Below are positions 1-8,376 of a DNA stretch of 64,000 nucleotides, in pieces; position 1 is the stretch's first letter, and every line of letters begins with the position of its first letter. The DNA is from Algoriphagus aestuariicola (GTDB lineage Bacteria > Bacteroidota > Bacteroidia > Cytophagales > Cyclobacteriaceae): NCBI RefSeq assembly GCF_017254835.1, contig NZ_JAFKCW010000003.1, forward strand, positions 372,001 through 436,000. Reading direction: 5' to 3'. A program made the translations under genes and the position numbers. The notes beneath the pieces were generated by a model. It did no database searches. It was not told the origin of the DNA and saw only the letters and a list, made by a program, of their open reading frames with translations.

Positions 1-1
1 G

Positions 2-394
2 GAAGGGTTGAATTCCTTGGATCTCAAAGAAATCAAATCGAGAAAGGAAGCGGATGATCAGCTAGCCAAATACATTCCCGAACTCGGTGTCCGTCAGTTT
101 TTGCTAAAAAGTCTGACAAGAGACAGCGAAGGCTTTGTTTGGAAAATCAACCTTCCTGCGATCACAAAAAACATTGAAAATGTGGGCGAGGCTCTTATGG
201 AAGGAAGTCATTTCGATGGACCAACCCTCTTTTTGGCGGGAGCAAATTCCAATTACATCCAACAAAAAGACCTACCTGACTTGGAAGCCCATTTCCCCAA
301 CTATCAGCTTGAATTCGTAGCCAACGCAGGACACTGGCTACACGCCGAGCAACCGCATGCGGTGGTAGAGGAGATGAAAAAGTTTTTAAAATAA
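2..394 (+). CDS. alpha/beta hydrolase, C-terminal part (5' end outside window)
   Basis: This is the last 130 codons of an alpha/beta-fold hydrolase. The reading frame is open to the window edge, so the TTG at 8 is probably an internal Leu rather than a start. The segment 'GHWLHAEQP' near the end carries the catalytic-type His, and 'PTLFLAGANSNYI' is the strand and loop that precede it in YbfF-like esterases. The lid segment with 'SRKEADDQLAKYI' and 'RQFLLKSL' also fits the YbfF/BioH-like carboxylesterase group. The nucleophile Ser lies upstream of the window and cannot be seen. The substrate is unknown. A hairpin terminator follows directly. Confidence 0.8.
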   Translation, partial: EGLNSLDLKEIKSRKEADDQLAKYIPELGVRQFLLKSLTRDSEGFVWKINLPAITKNIENVGEALMEGSHFDGPTLFLAGANSNYIQQKDLPDLEAHFPNYQLEFVANAGHWLHAEQPHAVVEEMKKFLK

Positions 395-422
395 AAAAGG
401 GGATGTAAAAACCCCCTTTTTT
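393..422. terminator. bidirectional intrinsic terminator
   Basis: An A-rich/G4 arm (AAAAAAGGGG) pairs across a short loop with a C5/T6 arm. It lies between the convergent hydrolase gene and the outer-membrane protein gene and has T-runs on both strands. Confidence 0.75.
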
Positions 423-431
423 AAACAAAAA

Positions 432-1172
432 CTAATTTTTCAATTTTAAGGAATAGCCCAGCTCCAAGGCCCAATAACTCATGCTGGTCGAATGGGTGAC
501 GTGATATTCTTCAGACTCGAAGATGACCTCCGGAAAATCGCGTACGACCACCGCGTTCATCATTGTGATCCCAAGGCTCCCTTTCACAAAAAGCGATGAT
601 CTCTCGTTTAACGCATAGTGTAGCTCAACATTTGGTTTTACTAAAGGGAATACACGGTTTTCCACTAGTTGGGATCCGGAAAATGTAAGGTCGTAAAGTG
701 GAACACTGGAGATGGTGCCGTCAGGATTCTTTTTGTCATTTCGCATAGTTTGGAATGATTTAGAATTTTCGTAATAGCGATCTTTGCTTGGCATGTAGCC
801 AATCCCAAATGCCAAATTCGCTCGAATAGAGAACTTGCTATTCTTAGGATTGTGGTGGTAGCCTATAAAGGGTAAAATCGAAAAATGATGAATTTCTCCA
901 ATACCATGTCGACCAATTCCAAATTGGAAGCCGTTTCCATACCGATTTACTCCGAGGTCGATCCCATAGATCAAGCCATTTTCCTTTATTGTTAGTCCCG
1001 AGGCAGTAATCGACCAACCACCGGAATTGACTGTTCTCAATCCATCAAAGTTCCCACTATAGCCCCAGTTGATGCTTGGAAAGCCTAAAGAGAGACTAAG
1101 CGATTTCTGGGCAAATGATCCGGAGTGTGCTGCCAAAAATACTAAAAGGGTTACGGCGATAGTTTTAAACAT
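432..1172 (-). CDS. predicted outer-membrane beta-barrel protein, unknown function
   Basis: A 246-residue protein I do not recognise by family. Residues 1-21 form a clear Sec signal peptide ending 'GSFAQ'. The rest is rich in alternating polar and hydrophobic segments with many Gly, Tyr and Phe, for example 'NRYGNGFQFGIGRHGIG' and the last strand 'ALELGYSLKLKN'. This fits a small outer-membrane beta-barrel of roughly 8-10 strands. It starts 3 bases after the stop of the upstream lipoprotein gene on the same strand, so the two are almost certainly co-transcribed and may work together at the outer membrane. No motif suggests a substrate or enzymatic activity. Confidence 0.7.
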   Translation of the reverse strand: MFKTIAVTLLVFLAAHSGSFAQKSLSLSLGFPSINWGYSGNFDGLRTVNSGGWSITASGLTIKENGLIYGIDLGVNRYGNGFQFGIGRHGIGEIHHFSILPFIGYHHNPKNSKFSIRANLAFGIGYMPSKDRYYENSKSFQTMRNDKKNPDGTISSVPLYDLTFSGSQLVENRVFPLVKPNVELHYALNERSSLFVKGSLGITMMNAVVVRDFPEVIFESEEYHVTHSTSMSYWALELGYSLKLKN

Positions 1173-1175
1173 GAA

Positions 1176-2153
1176 TTAAAATCCCTTATCTATTTGGTAA
1201 AGATCAAAATCCCAGTACGCAAACCCACCCGCACCATCACCATGGTTTCCTCCAACTTCCACATAAAAGTGGCTATCCAGCCTATATGATTCCAACCCCC
1301 TTGAGGAAGAATAATGGGTCTCTTCGTAGACGTCATTCCATTTCGAGTCGTTGTCGATATCTGACTGAATACCAATACTGTTTCTCTTGCTTTTGAACCA
1401 ATAATCCCAAGATATTTGAATCTCTGTAGGTTCCCCGCTATAAAGTGGAGGTGAATTTCTCTTCATGTGTTTTGCCTGAGAGAACAACTTGAAATAGACT
1501 CCAGAGGACTGATACACATGTTTGGCTTCAACCCGATATTCGTACCCATTGTCGCCAGGAGTATTACTATCATATCTGCATTCATCCCAATCGCAATTGG
1601 ATCCCACGGCTGCAATTCTTCTGTTCTCTAAATCCGCTTTCTTTTTTGAGAGAATGGTTCCTGTCGAGCCTTCTTCCAACAGTCCGATCACATCGTCCTC
1701 AAAAGAAAAAAGATAGACTAAATCCGAGTCGTAATCGCCTTCAATCAAATACTGTTTCAAAGAAAAATCCTTCGTCACGGCTACCAGTTTTTTGGCAAAG
1801 TCTAGATAGAACAATCTCTCACCAATTACGACAGTCTTCTCCTCGTCTAGAATATCAACGATCAGCGAGCCCTCGTATTCTTTGAGCGCATCGGTTTCAT
1901 CGTCTGACAGAATTCTTGCATTTGAGGATACTTCTTGCCGTTGTATCAAGCGGGATATCGACCTGAACTCTAAGTCAATAATTTCATCAGGGTTCTGGAT
2001 TGCGTCTTCATAAGCTTCAAAATCAGCAAAGCTTAACGTATTGTCCTTGACCTTGAGCTTGCTGACCTGAGTGACATCTGACAGAGATTCGTTGGGGTCT
2101 GATATGCAGCCTAAAAGGATTGCCACAGGAAGTATTAAACCTCCAATTTTCAA
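1176..2153 (-). CDS. lipoprotein of unknown function
   Basis: A 325-residue protein. The N-terminus 'MKIGGLILPVAILLGC' is a lipoprotein signal peptide with lipobox Cys16. The mature part begins with an acidic region and continues into a segment with a Cys pair ('NCDWDEC') and a C-terminal third rich in Tyr, Trp, Ser and Gly that looks like a beta-sandwich. I recognise no family. It is the first gene of a two-gene unit with the barrel protein downstream (3-base gap). Its base composition is more AT-rich than that of the methylase and dipeptidase genes next to it, and about 190 bp of AT-rich DNA separates it from them. Confidence 0.7.
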   Translation of the reverse strand: MKIGGLILPVAILLGCISDPNESLSDVTQVSKLKVKDNTLSFADFEAYEDAIQNPDEIIDLEFRSISRLIQRQEVSSNARILSDDETDALKEYEGSLIVDILDEEKTVVIGERLFYLDFAKKLVAVTKDFSLKQYLIEGDYDSDLVYLFSFEDDVIGLLEEGSTGTILSKKKADLENRRIAAVGSNCDWDECRYDSNTPGDNGYEYRVEAKHVYQSSGVYFKLFSQAKHMKRNSPPLYSGEPTEIQISWDYWFKSKRNSIGIQSDIDNDSKWNDVYEETHYSSSRGLESYRLDSHFYVEVGGNHGDGAGGFAYWDFDLYQIDKGF

Positions 2154-2345
2154 ATTTGTTTTTTCATAAGAATATGTTTTAAAAGTTTAAGTCAATTATA
2201 AAAAAAACCACAAACTAAACAATATGACTTCTTATTTTTCAGTAAAAACACTTCATGTCACTGTATATCAGTTGAATAAAATTTTAGTAATGTGAAATCA
2301 AACGAATATTCGGAGCTTTGACGATTTTCTTACGAATTTTGCGCT

Positions 2346-3056
2346 ATGCCCAAAGGAAAGCTCTTTTTAATCCCCAATGTACTAGCCGACAACACGGCCC
2401 ATTGGGTGATCTCCCCCCAAGTACAGGAAGTCATCGCACACACCAAGATTTTTTTGGTCGAAAATCCCCGTTCCGCCCGTCGCTACATCTCCAGCCTCAA
2501 GCTGGGGGTGAATCTGGAGGAGGTGCACATGGACATTTTGGACAAGGGAACCCCGCCGGAGTTTATCAACCGGCTCATGCAGCCGCTCATGAACGGCGCC
2601 GATATTGGGGTGATCTCAGAAGCTGGCTGTCCCGGTATCGCCGATCCGGGAGCATTGGCTGTTGCCTATGCGCACCAAAAGGGAATTCAAGTCGTGCCAA
2701 TTTCCGGACCTAGCTCCATGTTTTTGGCGCTGATGGGTTCGGGATTTTCAGGGCAGTCCTTCGCTTTTCACGGCTATTTGCCCATTGACAAAAAAGAAAG
2801 GGCTTTGGCTCTAAAGAAACTGGAAGCGGAGTCCATGAAAGAAAAACGCAGCCAGCTTTTTATGGAAACCCCTTTTCGGAACAACCAAATGTTGGAAGAC
2901 TTGCTCGCTAACTTGGCTCCGCAAACGAAACTCTGCATCGCCAAAAACCTGACTGCTCAAGACGAATTCATCCAAACCAAAACCATCGCCGACTGGAAAC
3001 ATCATCCCGTCGACCTGCATAAAATCCCCACTGTTTTTGTCCTACAAAGCTTTTAA
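2346..3056 (+). CDS. SAM-dependent methyltransferase, RsmI-like tetrapyrrole-methylase family
   Basis: A 236-residue member of the tetrapyrrole (corrin/porphyrin) methylase fold, closest in character to RsmI, which 2'-O-methylates C1402 of 16S rRNA. The signature 'SEAGCPGIADPG' lies at about 91-102 and 'GPSS' at 121-124. Both belong to the SAM-binding cleft. The usual RsmI N-terminus with a G-x-L-Y-x-V pattern and 'PIGNL' is replaced by 'GKLFLIPNVLADN'. This is therefore probably the shorter Bacteroidota paralog rather than RsmI itself. The rRNA target is inferred, not shown. The next gene begins 3 bases after the stop, suggesting co-transcription. Confidence 0.8.
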   Translation: MPKGKLFLIPNVLADNTAHWVISPQVQEVIAHTKIFLVENPRSARRYISSLKLGVNLEEVHMDILDKGTPPEFINRLMQPLMNGADIGVISEAGCPGIADPGALAVAYAHQKGIQVVPISGPSSMFLALMGSGFSGQSFAFHGYLPIDKKERALALKKLEAESMKEKRSQLFMETPFRNNQMLEDLLANLAPQTKLCIAKNLTAQDEFIQTKTIADWKHHPVDLHKIPTVFVLQSF

Positions 3057-3059
3057 GCC

Positions 3060-4130
3060 ATGTTTACCATCGACGCCCATCTTGACCTGAGTATGAATGC
3101 CCTAGAGTGGAACAGGGACCTCACCCGGCCTGTCGCCGAGATCAACGCCAGGGAAAAAGGCCTGACGGACAAGCCGGATCGCGGCAATGCGACGGTATCT
3201 CTTCCAGCACTTCGCGAAGGGAACATCGGCTTGGTGGTCGCCACGCAAATAGGCCGCTATGTAGCTCCAAACAATCCCCTTCCCGGATGGCATTCGCCAG
3301 AACAGGCTTGGGCGCAAACCCAAGGTCAGCTGGCGTGGTATCAAGCCATGGTCGAAAAGGGCGAAATGACCCAAATCCGCAATCTGGTGGACTTGGATCG
3401 CCATGTCGAGCTTTGGAATGATGGAAAAGAAGCGAGTGAAAAGCCAGTGGGATTTATTCTTTCCTTGGAGGGAGCCGATTCGATCGTGAGTCTGGACTAT
3501 CTCGAAAAAGCCTACCAAAGCGGTTTGCGAGCCTTGGGACCCGCACATTATGGACCCGGTCGCTATGCTTTCGGTACAGATGCCTCAGCGCCACTCAGCC
3601 CGCAAGGAAAAGAACTGCTCAAAAAAATGGATGAACTCGGCATCATCCTGGACGCCACACACCTTTGTGATTTGGCTTTTTGGGATGCGCTGGAAATTTA
3701 CCAAGGTCCGATATGGGCCAGTCACAACAACGTCCGGGCTTTGGTCGATCACAACCGGCAGTTTTCCGATGAGATGATCAAAGCGCTGGTGGATCGCGGT
3801 GCGGTAATCGGTGGCGCCTTCGATGCTTGGATGCTCAGTCCGGGTTGGATCAGAGGCGAGTCAAGTCCAAGAGAACGGAATGTGACGATTGCCACGGTCT
3901 TGGACCATCTGGATCACATCTGTCAGATTGCCGGAAATGCTGACCATATCGGCATAGGCTCCGATCTGGACGGAGCCTTTGGCACCGAGCAAAGTCCGTA
4001 TGACCTCGAGACTATTGCCGACCTACAAAAAATCCCCGACTTGCTTCGGCAAAGAGGCTACTCCGAATCAGACGTGAATAAAGTCATGCGCGACAATTGG
4101 TTGAACTTTTTGAAGAGAGCTTGGGCCTGA
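3060..4130 (+). CDS. membrane dipeptidase (renal dipeptidase), peptidase family M19
   Basis: A 356-residue zinc dipeptidase of family M19, which hydrolyses dipeptides and in some members handles D-amino-acid-containing dipeptides. The metal ligands are visible: His7 and Asp9 in 'DAHLDL', the bridging Glu137 in 'SLEGAD', His201 in 'DATHLCD' and His222 in 'WASHNNVRAL'. The catalytic-type Asp302 is in 'GIGSDLDG'. No signal peptide is visible, so a cytoplasmic location is likely, unlike the GPI-anchored mammalian enzyme. It is tightly coupled to the methylase gene upstream. The length is normal for bacterial M19 enzymes. Confidence 0.9.
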   Translation: MFTIDAHLDLSMNALEWNRDLTRPVAEINAREKGLTDKPDRGNATVSLPALREGNIGLVVATQIGRYVAPNNPLPGWHSPEQAWAQTQGQLAWYQAMVEKGEMTQIRNLVDLDRHVELWNDGKEASEKPVGFILSLEGADSIVSLDYLEKAYQSGLRALGPAHYGPGRYAFGTDASAPLSPQGKELLKKMDELGIILDATHLCDLAFWDALEIYQGPIWASHNNVRALVDHNRQFSDEMIKALVDRGAVIGGAFDAWMLSPGWIRGESSPRERNVTIATVLDHLDHICQIAGNADHIGIGSDLDGAFGTEQSPYDLETIADLQKIPDLLRQRGYSESDVNKVMRDNWLNFLKRAWA

Positions 4131-4171
4131 TCCAAGAATAATTGTATGATATCGTTGTTTTTAGGTTGCAT

Positions 4172-4194
4172 AAATAATTCAAATTGAATTATTT
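4172..4194. promoter_or_regulatory. perfect 23-bp palindrome, candidate operator
   Basis: Two 11-bp arms, AAATAATTCAA and TTGAATTATTT, flank a single central A. The element sits about 28 bases before the start codon of the PEGA-repeat protein. It lies between a possible -33 TTG at 4166 and a near-consensus -7 (TATTTG) at 4191. A dimeric regulator binding here would cover the promoter. Confidence 0.45.
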
Positions 4195-4222
4195 GCAAGC
4201 ATGTATTACTATCTAGCAACGT

Positions 4223-5554
4223 ATGAATTGTAAAAATTTACTCCTTTTCACCCTTTTCACCCTACTAGTTTCCCCTTCCTTTTCCCAAAAATTAATGCTT
4301 ACTGCGGATCATTCTGATGCAAAGTTCATCTTGCTGAATGACTATGACGATTCTGACAAGGTGGAGCTGGGTACCGGTACGGTAGAATTGAAGCTTGAAA
4401 AAGACAGCAAAAACCGCGTAAAAATCGTAAAGCCCGGCTATCAACCAGTGATCAAAGAGTACAACAAGGATCTCAAGTGGGACAAGGAACAGCGTATCGC
4501 ATTGACCACTCGCCAAGTTGACATCACGGCCGAACCTTTTGATGCGGAGATCCTCGTAGACGGCCGGGTGATCGGTACCAAAGCCATCTACCTTTACGTC
4601 CAAAAGGACCGTTTTCTGACTTTGGAGGTAAAAAAGCCCGGCTACATGCCCGTGACCAAGGTGTACTACAACCAGCCGGACAAGGAAACTCCGCCTTTCA
4701 AAGACCACTTTGTCCTGAAAGATCGACAAGTAAGACTGGAAGTCTCACCTGCAGATGCCAATGTCGCTGCCAATGGCATTACCCTTGGCAAAGGCAACCA
4801 GGACATCCGAGTCCCTTTTGGCGACTGTGTGACCGTGACTGTGACCAAAGACGGTTTTGTCAACTATGAAAAAGTACTTTGCAACAAAGAAGGTGATCCT
4901 GAACCACCGGTCCGCGATAAAGCAGTTTTGGAAGACAGATTGGTAAAGATTACCACTGCGCCTAATGACGCTGCGATCGAAATCGGCGGCAAGCGTGTAG
5001 GCAACGGTTCTTACGATTTGAAAGTCGCCAAAAACTCCTGCGTCGAAATTCGCGTGAGCAAAGACGGATTTATCCGCTATGTGAAAAACTACTGCAACCA
5101 AGCCAATATGCAGGAGCCACCTGCATCGGACTTTCTGGAAATGGTCGTGGACGAGGCCTACACTTCCTCAGTTTCTTCCGACCTGGCTAACGTAAGAATC
5201 ACCGTACCGGTCAACCCCGCACATTCTCCTGAAGCAGCTTGGAAAATTCTCAGCTCCATCATCACGGGCTATTTTGACATCCTTGAGACCGTGGACTACA
5301 ACACTGGCTATCTGACCACTTCCTGGCAGGTGCAAAACTTCCAGTCGAGCATCATCCGTACGCGAGTGATCGTATCCAGTGGAGGCAACTCGGACCAACT
5401 TGCCTACGCGGTGAAGCTGGTGAGCCAAGAAGCCTATCTGGATGGAAAAAACCCAGTTACGGTCAAAGACGACGAGCGCTTCCAGGATTGGGCTCGAATC
5501 CTGAAAAAGTATGACGGTCTGATCCAAGAGATACAGGCCCGTTTGCAAAACTAA
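4223..5554 (+). CDS. secreted protein with four PEGA-like repeats
   Basis: A 443-residue protein with a Sec signal peptide (1-22, ending 'SPSFSQ'). The first 310 residues form about four PEGA-like beta-sandwich repeats of some 70-80 residues. Each has a 'V-I/V-G-x-x' turn and a segment of the type 'V-x-K-x-G-Y/F-x-x'. Repeats three and four each carry a Cys pair with matching spacing, in 'FGDCVTVTVTKDGF...VLC' and 'KNSCVEIRVSKDGF...NYC', which suggests a disulfide per repeat. The C-terminal 130 residues form a separate domain without a motif I know. PEGA repeats usually bind the cell envelope or other proteins. The gene stands alone between a palindrome and a terminator. Confidence 0.75.
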   Translation: MNCKNLLLFTLFTLLVSPSFSQKLMLTADHSDAKFILLNDYDDSDKVELGTGTVELKLEKDSKNRVKIVKPGYQPVIKEYNKDLKWDKEQRIALTTRQVDITAEPFDAEILVDGRVIGTKAIYLYVQKDRFLTLEVKKPGYMPVTKVYYNQPDKETPPFKDHFVLKDRQVRLEVSPADANVAANGITLGKGNQDIRVPFGDCVTVTVTKDGFVNYEKVLCNKEGDPEPPVRDKAVLEDRLVKITTAPNDAAIEIGGKRVGNGSYDLKVAKNSCVEIRVSKDGFIRYVKNYCNQANMQEPPASDFLEMVVDEAYTSSVSSDLANVRITVPVNPAHSPEAAWKILSSIITGYFDILETVDYNTGYLTTSWQVQNFQSSIIRTRVIVSSGGNSDQLAYAVKLVSQEAYLDGKNPVTVKDDERFQDWARILKKYDGLIQEIQARLQN

Positions 5555-5580
5555 AGGCAATCCCAATCATCGTTCTCCTA

Positions 5581-5616
5581 CCCCCAGCAGTGATCTGTTG
5601 GGGGTTTTCTTTTTTT
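5581..5616 (+). terminator. intrinsic terminator
   Basis: A 10-bp stem (CCCCCAGCAG with CTGTTGGGGG, one G-U pair) with a 4-base loop is followed by a T-rich tract. It ends the PEGA-repeat gene. Confidence 0.85.
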
Positions 5617-5801
5617 GTAGGCTAGAGAAGACTTGCATTTTTTCTACCCTTAGCAAAAGGTAGATTTCCCCACCTCAAGTAGCCACAAAAACCAATGCCG
5701 GAAGCGTTGACCACTAGTCCTTTTCCCCCAGGAGCGGGGTAGTATCTGACGGAATAATGTATAAATTGACTTTCCGCATTTTCAATCCAAACCAAAAAGA
5801 A

Positions 5802-6509
5802 ATGAAACCTATAGTACAGATTTCCCTGGATCTGACGAATATCGATGAAGCACTGGAAACGGCTGCGCTGGCCATGAGAGCGGGCGTTGACTGGCTGGAA
5901 GCAGGAACTCCGCTGATCTTGGCTGAAGGGCTTCATGGCGTGAGAAAATTGAGGGAAGCTTTCCCGGGAATACCAATTGTAGCAGATCTGAAAACCATGG
6001 ATGGAGGCTATCTGGAAGCGGAAATGATGGCCAAGGCGGGTGCAACCCATGTTGTCGTCATGGCCCGCGCGCACGCCGAGACCGTCAAATGCGTAGTCAA
6101 AGCCGGCAGAGATTTCGGAGTGAAAGTAATGGGTGACAATATGATCTGCTCAGATATGGTTGAAGGAGCCAAGTTTTTGGAAGACCTCGGTTGCGACTAC
6201 GTGATTCACCATATCGGCTACGATGAGAGAAGGGGAATTGCAGCAGCCGGGCATCGTATGCCCAGTCCGCTGGATCAGCTGCGAGAGGTAGTGTCAGCTG
6301 TAAATATCCCTGTACAAGCTGTTGGCGGTCTATCTTTGGAGCAGGCAATCAAGTGCCCCCAATATGGTGCTCCATTGGTGGTCTTGGGTGCACCATTGAC
6401 CATTGATGCGGATTCGTTCAAAACAGCCGACGGCAATTTGGAAGCGTCCCTCCGGATGATCTGTGAAGCCATCCACGCCCAAGAAACCGTTTTACCCCAA
6501 AAAGCCTAA
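5802..6509 (+). CDS. HUMPS-family decarboxylase/aldolase (UlaD / hexulose-6-phosphate synthase type)
   Basis: A 235-residue protein of the orotidine-5'-phosphate decarboxylase superfamily. The family signature 'ADLKTMDGG' places Asp62, Lys64 and Asp67, the acid triad of UlaD (3-keto-L-gulonate-6-phosphate decarboxylase) and HPS. Asp10 and Glu33 are also present. Around 140 it reads 'HHIGYDERR', closer to the HPS pattern H-x-G-x-D than to the UlaD H-x-x-R pattern. The UlaD phosphate-binding Arg near 192 is replaced ('LGAPLT'), as it is in HPS. The ATG at 5802 is preferred over one at 5757 because the family begins there. No phosphohexuloisomerase lies nearby, so formaldehyde fixation is unlikely. 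It is the first gene of a catabolic cluster. Confidence 0.8.
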   Translation: MKPIVQISLDLTNIDEALETAALAMRAGVDWLEAGTPLILAEGLHGVRKLREAFPGIPIVADLKTMDGGYLEAEMMAKAGATHVVVMARAHAETVKCVVKAGRDFGVKVMGDNMICSDMVEGAKFLEDLGCDYVIHHIGYDERRGIAAAGHRMPSPLDQLREVVSAVNIPVQAVGGLSLEQAIKCPQYGAPLVVLGAPLTIDADSFKTADGNLEASLRMICEAIHAQETVLPQKA

Positions 6510-6513
6510 AACC

Positions 6514-7557
6514 ATGTCCAGCTCAAAAAACGCGGCAGTAGTCAACTACTCCGAGCAAAAATATTCTGTAGAACTCCGCGAGATTCCCGTACCTGAGATA
6601 GGGGAAGAAGATATTCTTCTAGAAGTGGAAAACGTCGGCGTTTGCGGCAGCGATCTGCACCAGTGGACCTCAGACCACAGCTGGCCGGTAAACTATCCAG
6701 TCGTATTGGGACACGAGTTTGGAGGCAAAATCGCCGCCTTGGGATCCAGGGTATCCGGCTGGAATGTCGGGGAACGCGTGGTCTCTGAGACCGCTGCTGT
6801 GATCGACAGCCAAAACCCCATGAGCAAAGTCGGTCTATACAACCTAGATCCTACTCGAAAAGGCTTTGGCTATGGCGTGAACGGCGCGATGACACGTTTC
6901 GTACGGGTACCTGCAAGATGCCTCCATCATGTACCCGAGAACCTATCCTTTGAGGAAGCCTGCCTGACCGAGCCCTGTTGCGTGGCTTATAATTCCGTGG
7001 TGGGAAATTCCAATATCAAACCTGGCGACCGCGTGATCGTGATTGGACCAGGGACAATTGGAATTTTGTGCGCCGCTATGGCTAGACTGTGCGGAGCAGA
7101 AGTCGGAGTCTTGGGGCTTGAGGGCGACCGGGCTAGGCTGGAAATCGCAAAGCAAGCCTATGGCTGCGAACCGCTCATCGGAGAGGATGCAGCGGAAGCC
7201 TGGGCGAGAAAGCGGGACGGCCTAGGGGCTGACCTTATTATCGACGCAGCTGGACATAGCATCACGCTGAAAATCGCCATGAAGATAGTCCGTCCTAATG
7301 GGCAGATCACCAAAGTCGGCTGGGGACCTCAGCCTCTCAATTTTTCCATCGATCCGATTGTACAGAAAAACATCCGGCTTCAAGGTAGCTTCAGCCACAA
7401 CTGGCCTATCTGGGAGCGTGTGATCGCCTTGTTGGCAAGCGGCGCTTTGAACGTGAAGCCCATCATCGGCGGCGTATGGCCTATTACGGAATGGCATGAA
7501 GCCTTTGAAAAAATGCATTCTGGACAGGTGGTGAAGTCTGTGCTCAAGCCCGTCTGA
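6514..7557 (+). CDS. zinc-dependent medium-chain dehydrogenase (polyol/threonine dehydrogenase-like)
   Basis: A 347-residue MDR oxidoreductase using NAD(P). The catalytic-zinc ligands are Cys44 ('CGSDLHQW'), His67-Glu68 ('GHEFGG') and Glu153 ('TEP'). The dinucleotide-binding turn is 'GPGTIG' at about 188-193. The loop at 90-112, which in sorbitol and threonine dehydrogenases holds four Cys for a structural zinc, here reads 'ETAAVIDSQNPMSKVGLYN' with no Cys. The ATG at 6514 lies 4 bases after the upstream stop and is preferred over the in-frame ATG at 6463 inside the upstream gene. The next gene starts 1 base after this stop. The likely role is oxidation of a sugar or aldonate hydroxyl. Confidence 0.85.
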   Translation: MSSSKNAAVVNYSEQKYSVELREIPVPEIGEEDILLEVENVGVCGSDLHQWTSDHSWPVNYPVVLGHEFGGKIAALGSRVSGWNVGERVVSETAAVIDSQNPMSKVGLYNLDPTRKGFGYGVNGAMTRFVRVPARCLHHVPENLSFEEACLTEPCCVAYNSVVGNSNIKPGDRVIVIGPGTIGILCAAMARLCGAEVGVLGLEGDRARLEIAKQAYGCEPLIGEDAAEAWARKRDGLGADLIIDAAGHSITLKIAMKIVRPNGQITKVGWGPQPLNFSIDPIVQKNIRLQGSFSHNWPIWERVIALLASGALNVKPIIGGVWPITEWHEAFEKMHSGQVVKSVLKPV

Positions 7558-7558
7558 C

Positions 7559-8350
7559 ATGCGACTCAAGGGAAAAGTAATTATCGTCACAGGCAGCACC
7601 ACAGGCATCGGCAAAGCCATCGCGAAGCGATGTGTAGCCGAAGGAGCAAAAGTGGTTCTCCATGGCCTGGAGGAAGATCTGGGTTTGGAGGTGCTCGGTG
7701 AAATAGGCGAAAAAAACGCCGTTTTCCACTGTGAAGACATCTCCACCGATAGGTGCCCGGCGAACTTGGTTCGCGTGGCAGAGAAGAGTTTCGGCAAGCT
7801 GGATGCAGTGGTCAACAATGCGGCATGGGTCGTCACCTCCAACGTAAATAACACAGACCGGGCTTTTCTCCAAAAAATCCTCGACGTCAATACCATCTCT
7901 CCCTTTTTGCTGATCCAAGAGGCCTTGCCCCAACTTGCTAAAACCAAAGGCTGTGTGCTCAACATCGGATCGGTCAATGCCTGGAGCGGCGAACCCAATT
8001 TGCTCGCGTACTCCATATCAAAAGGCGGCCTGATGACTATGACCCGCAACCTTGGCGATGTGCTCATCCGAGACCATGGCGTTCGCGTCAACCAAATCAA
8101 TCCCGGATGGGTACTGACAGAGCGGGAGCGGGAACGGAAAAAGGAGCATGGACTGTCCGAATCCTGGTATGAGGGATTGCCTCCAATCTACGCCCCCGCC
8201 GGAAGAATCCTTTGGCCTGAAGAGATTGCAGCGGCCTCCATCTACTGGCTTTCCGATGAAAGCGGCCCCATTAGCGGGCAAGTCGTCGATCTCGAGCAAT
8301 ATCCAATGATCGGTCGAAACGCCCCAAAAGACACCAGTACAATCAAATAA
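7559..8350 (+). CDS. short-chain dehydrogenase/reductase (SDR)
   Basis: A 263-residue classical SDR. The coenzyme turn 'TGSTTGIG' is at about 11-18, followed by 'VNNAAW', the catalytic Ser in 'NIGSVNAW', and Tyr and Lys in 'AYSISKGG'. The C-terminal region 'INPGWVLTERE' is the usual lid segment. The start lies one base beyond the stop of the zinc dehydrogenase, so translation is probably coupled. Context suggests it oxidises a sugar to a lactone or interconverts a keto sugar in this cluster. The exact substrate cannot be read from the sequence. Confidence 0.88.
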   Translation: MRLKGKVIIVTGSTTGIGKAIAKRCVAEGAKVVLHGLEEDLGLEVLGEIGEKNAVFHCEDISTDRCPANLVRVAEKSFGKLDAVVNNAAWVVTSNVNNTDRAFLQKILDVNTISPFLLIQEALPQLAKTKGCVLNIGSVNAWSGEPNLLAYSISKGGLMTMTRNLGDVLIRDHGVRVNQINPGWVLTERERERKKEHGLSESWYEGLPPIYAPAGRILWPEEIAAASIYWLSDESGPISGQVVDLEQYPMIGRNAPKDTSTIK

Positions 8351-8376
8351 GTTGAAATAAATCAGCACAAGATAAA

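Noticed and set aside
5802-6509. Hexulose-6-phosphate synthase of the ribulose monophosphate formaldehyde pathway.
   Set aside because: No phosphohexuloisomerase or formaldehyde-related gene is nearby, while an epimerase, lactonase and two dehydrogenases are. The acid triad alone does not separate HPS from UlaD-type decarboxylases.
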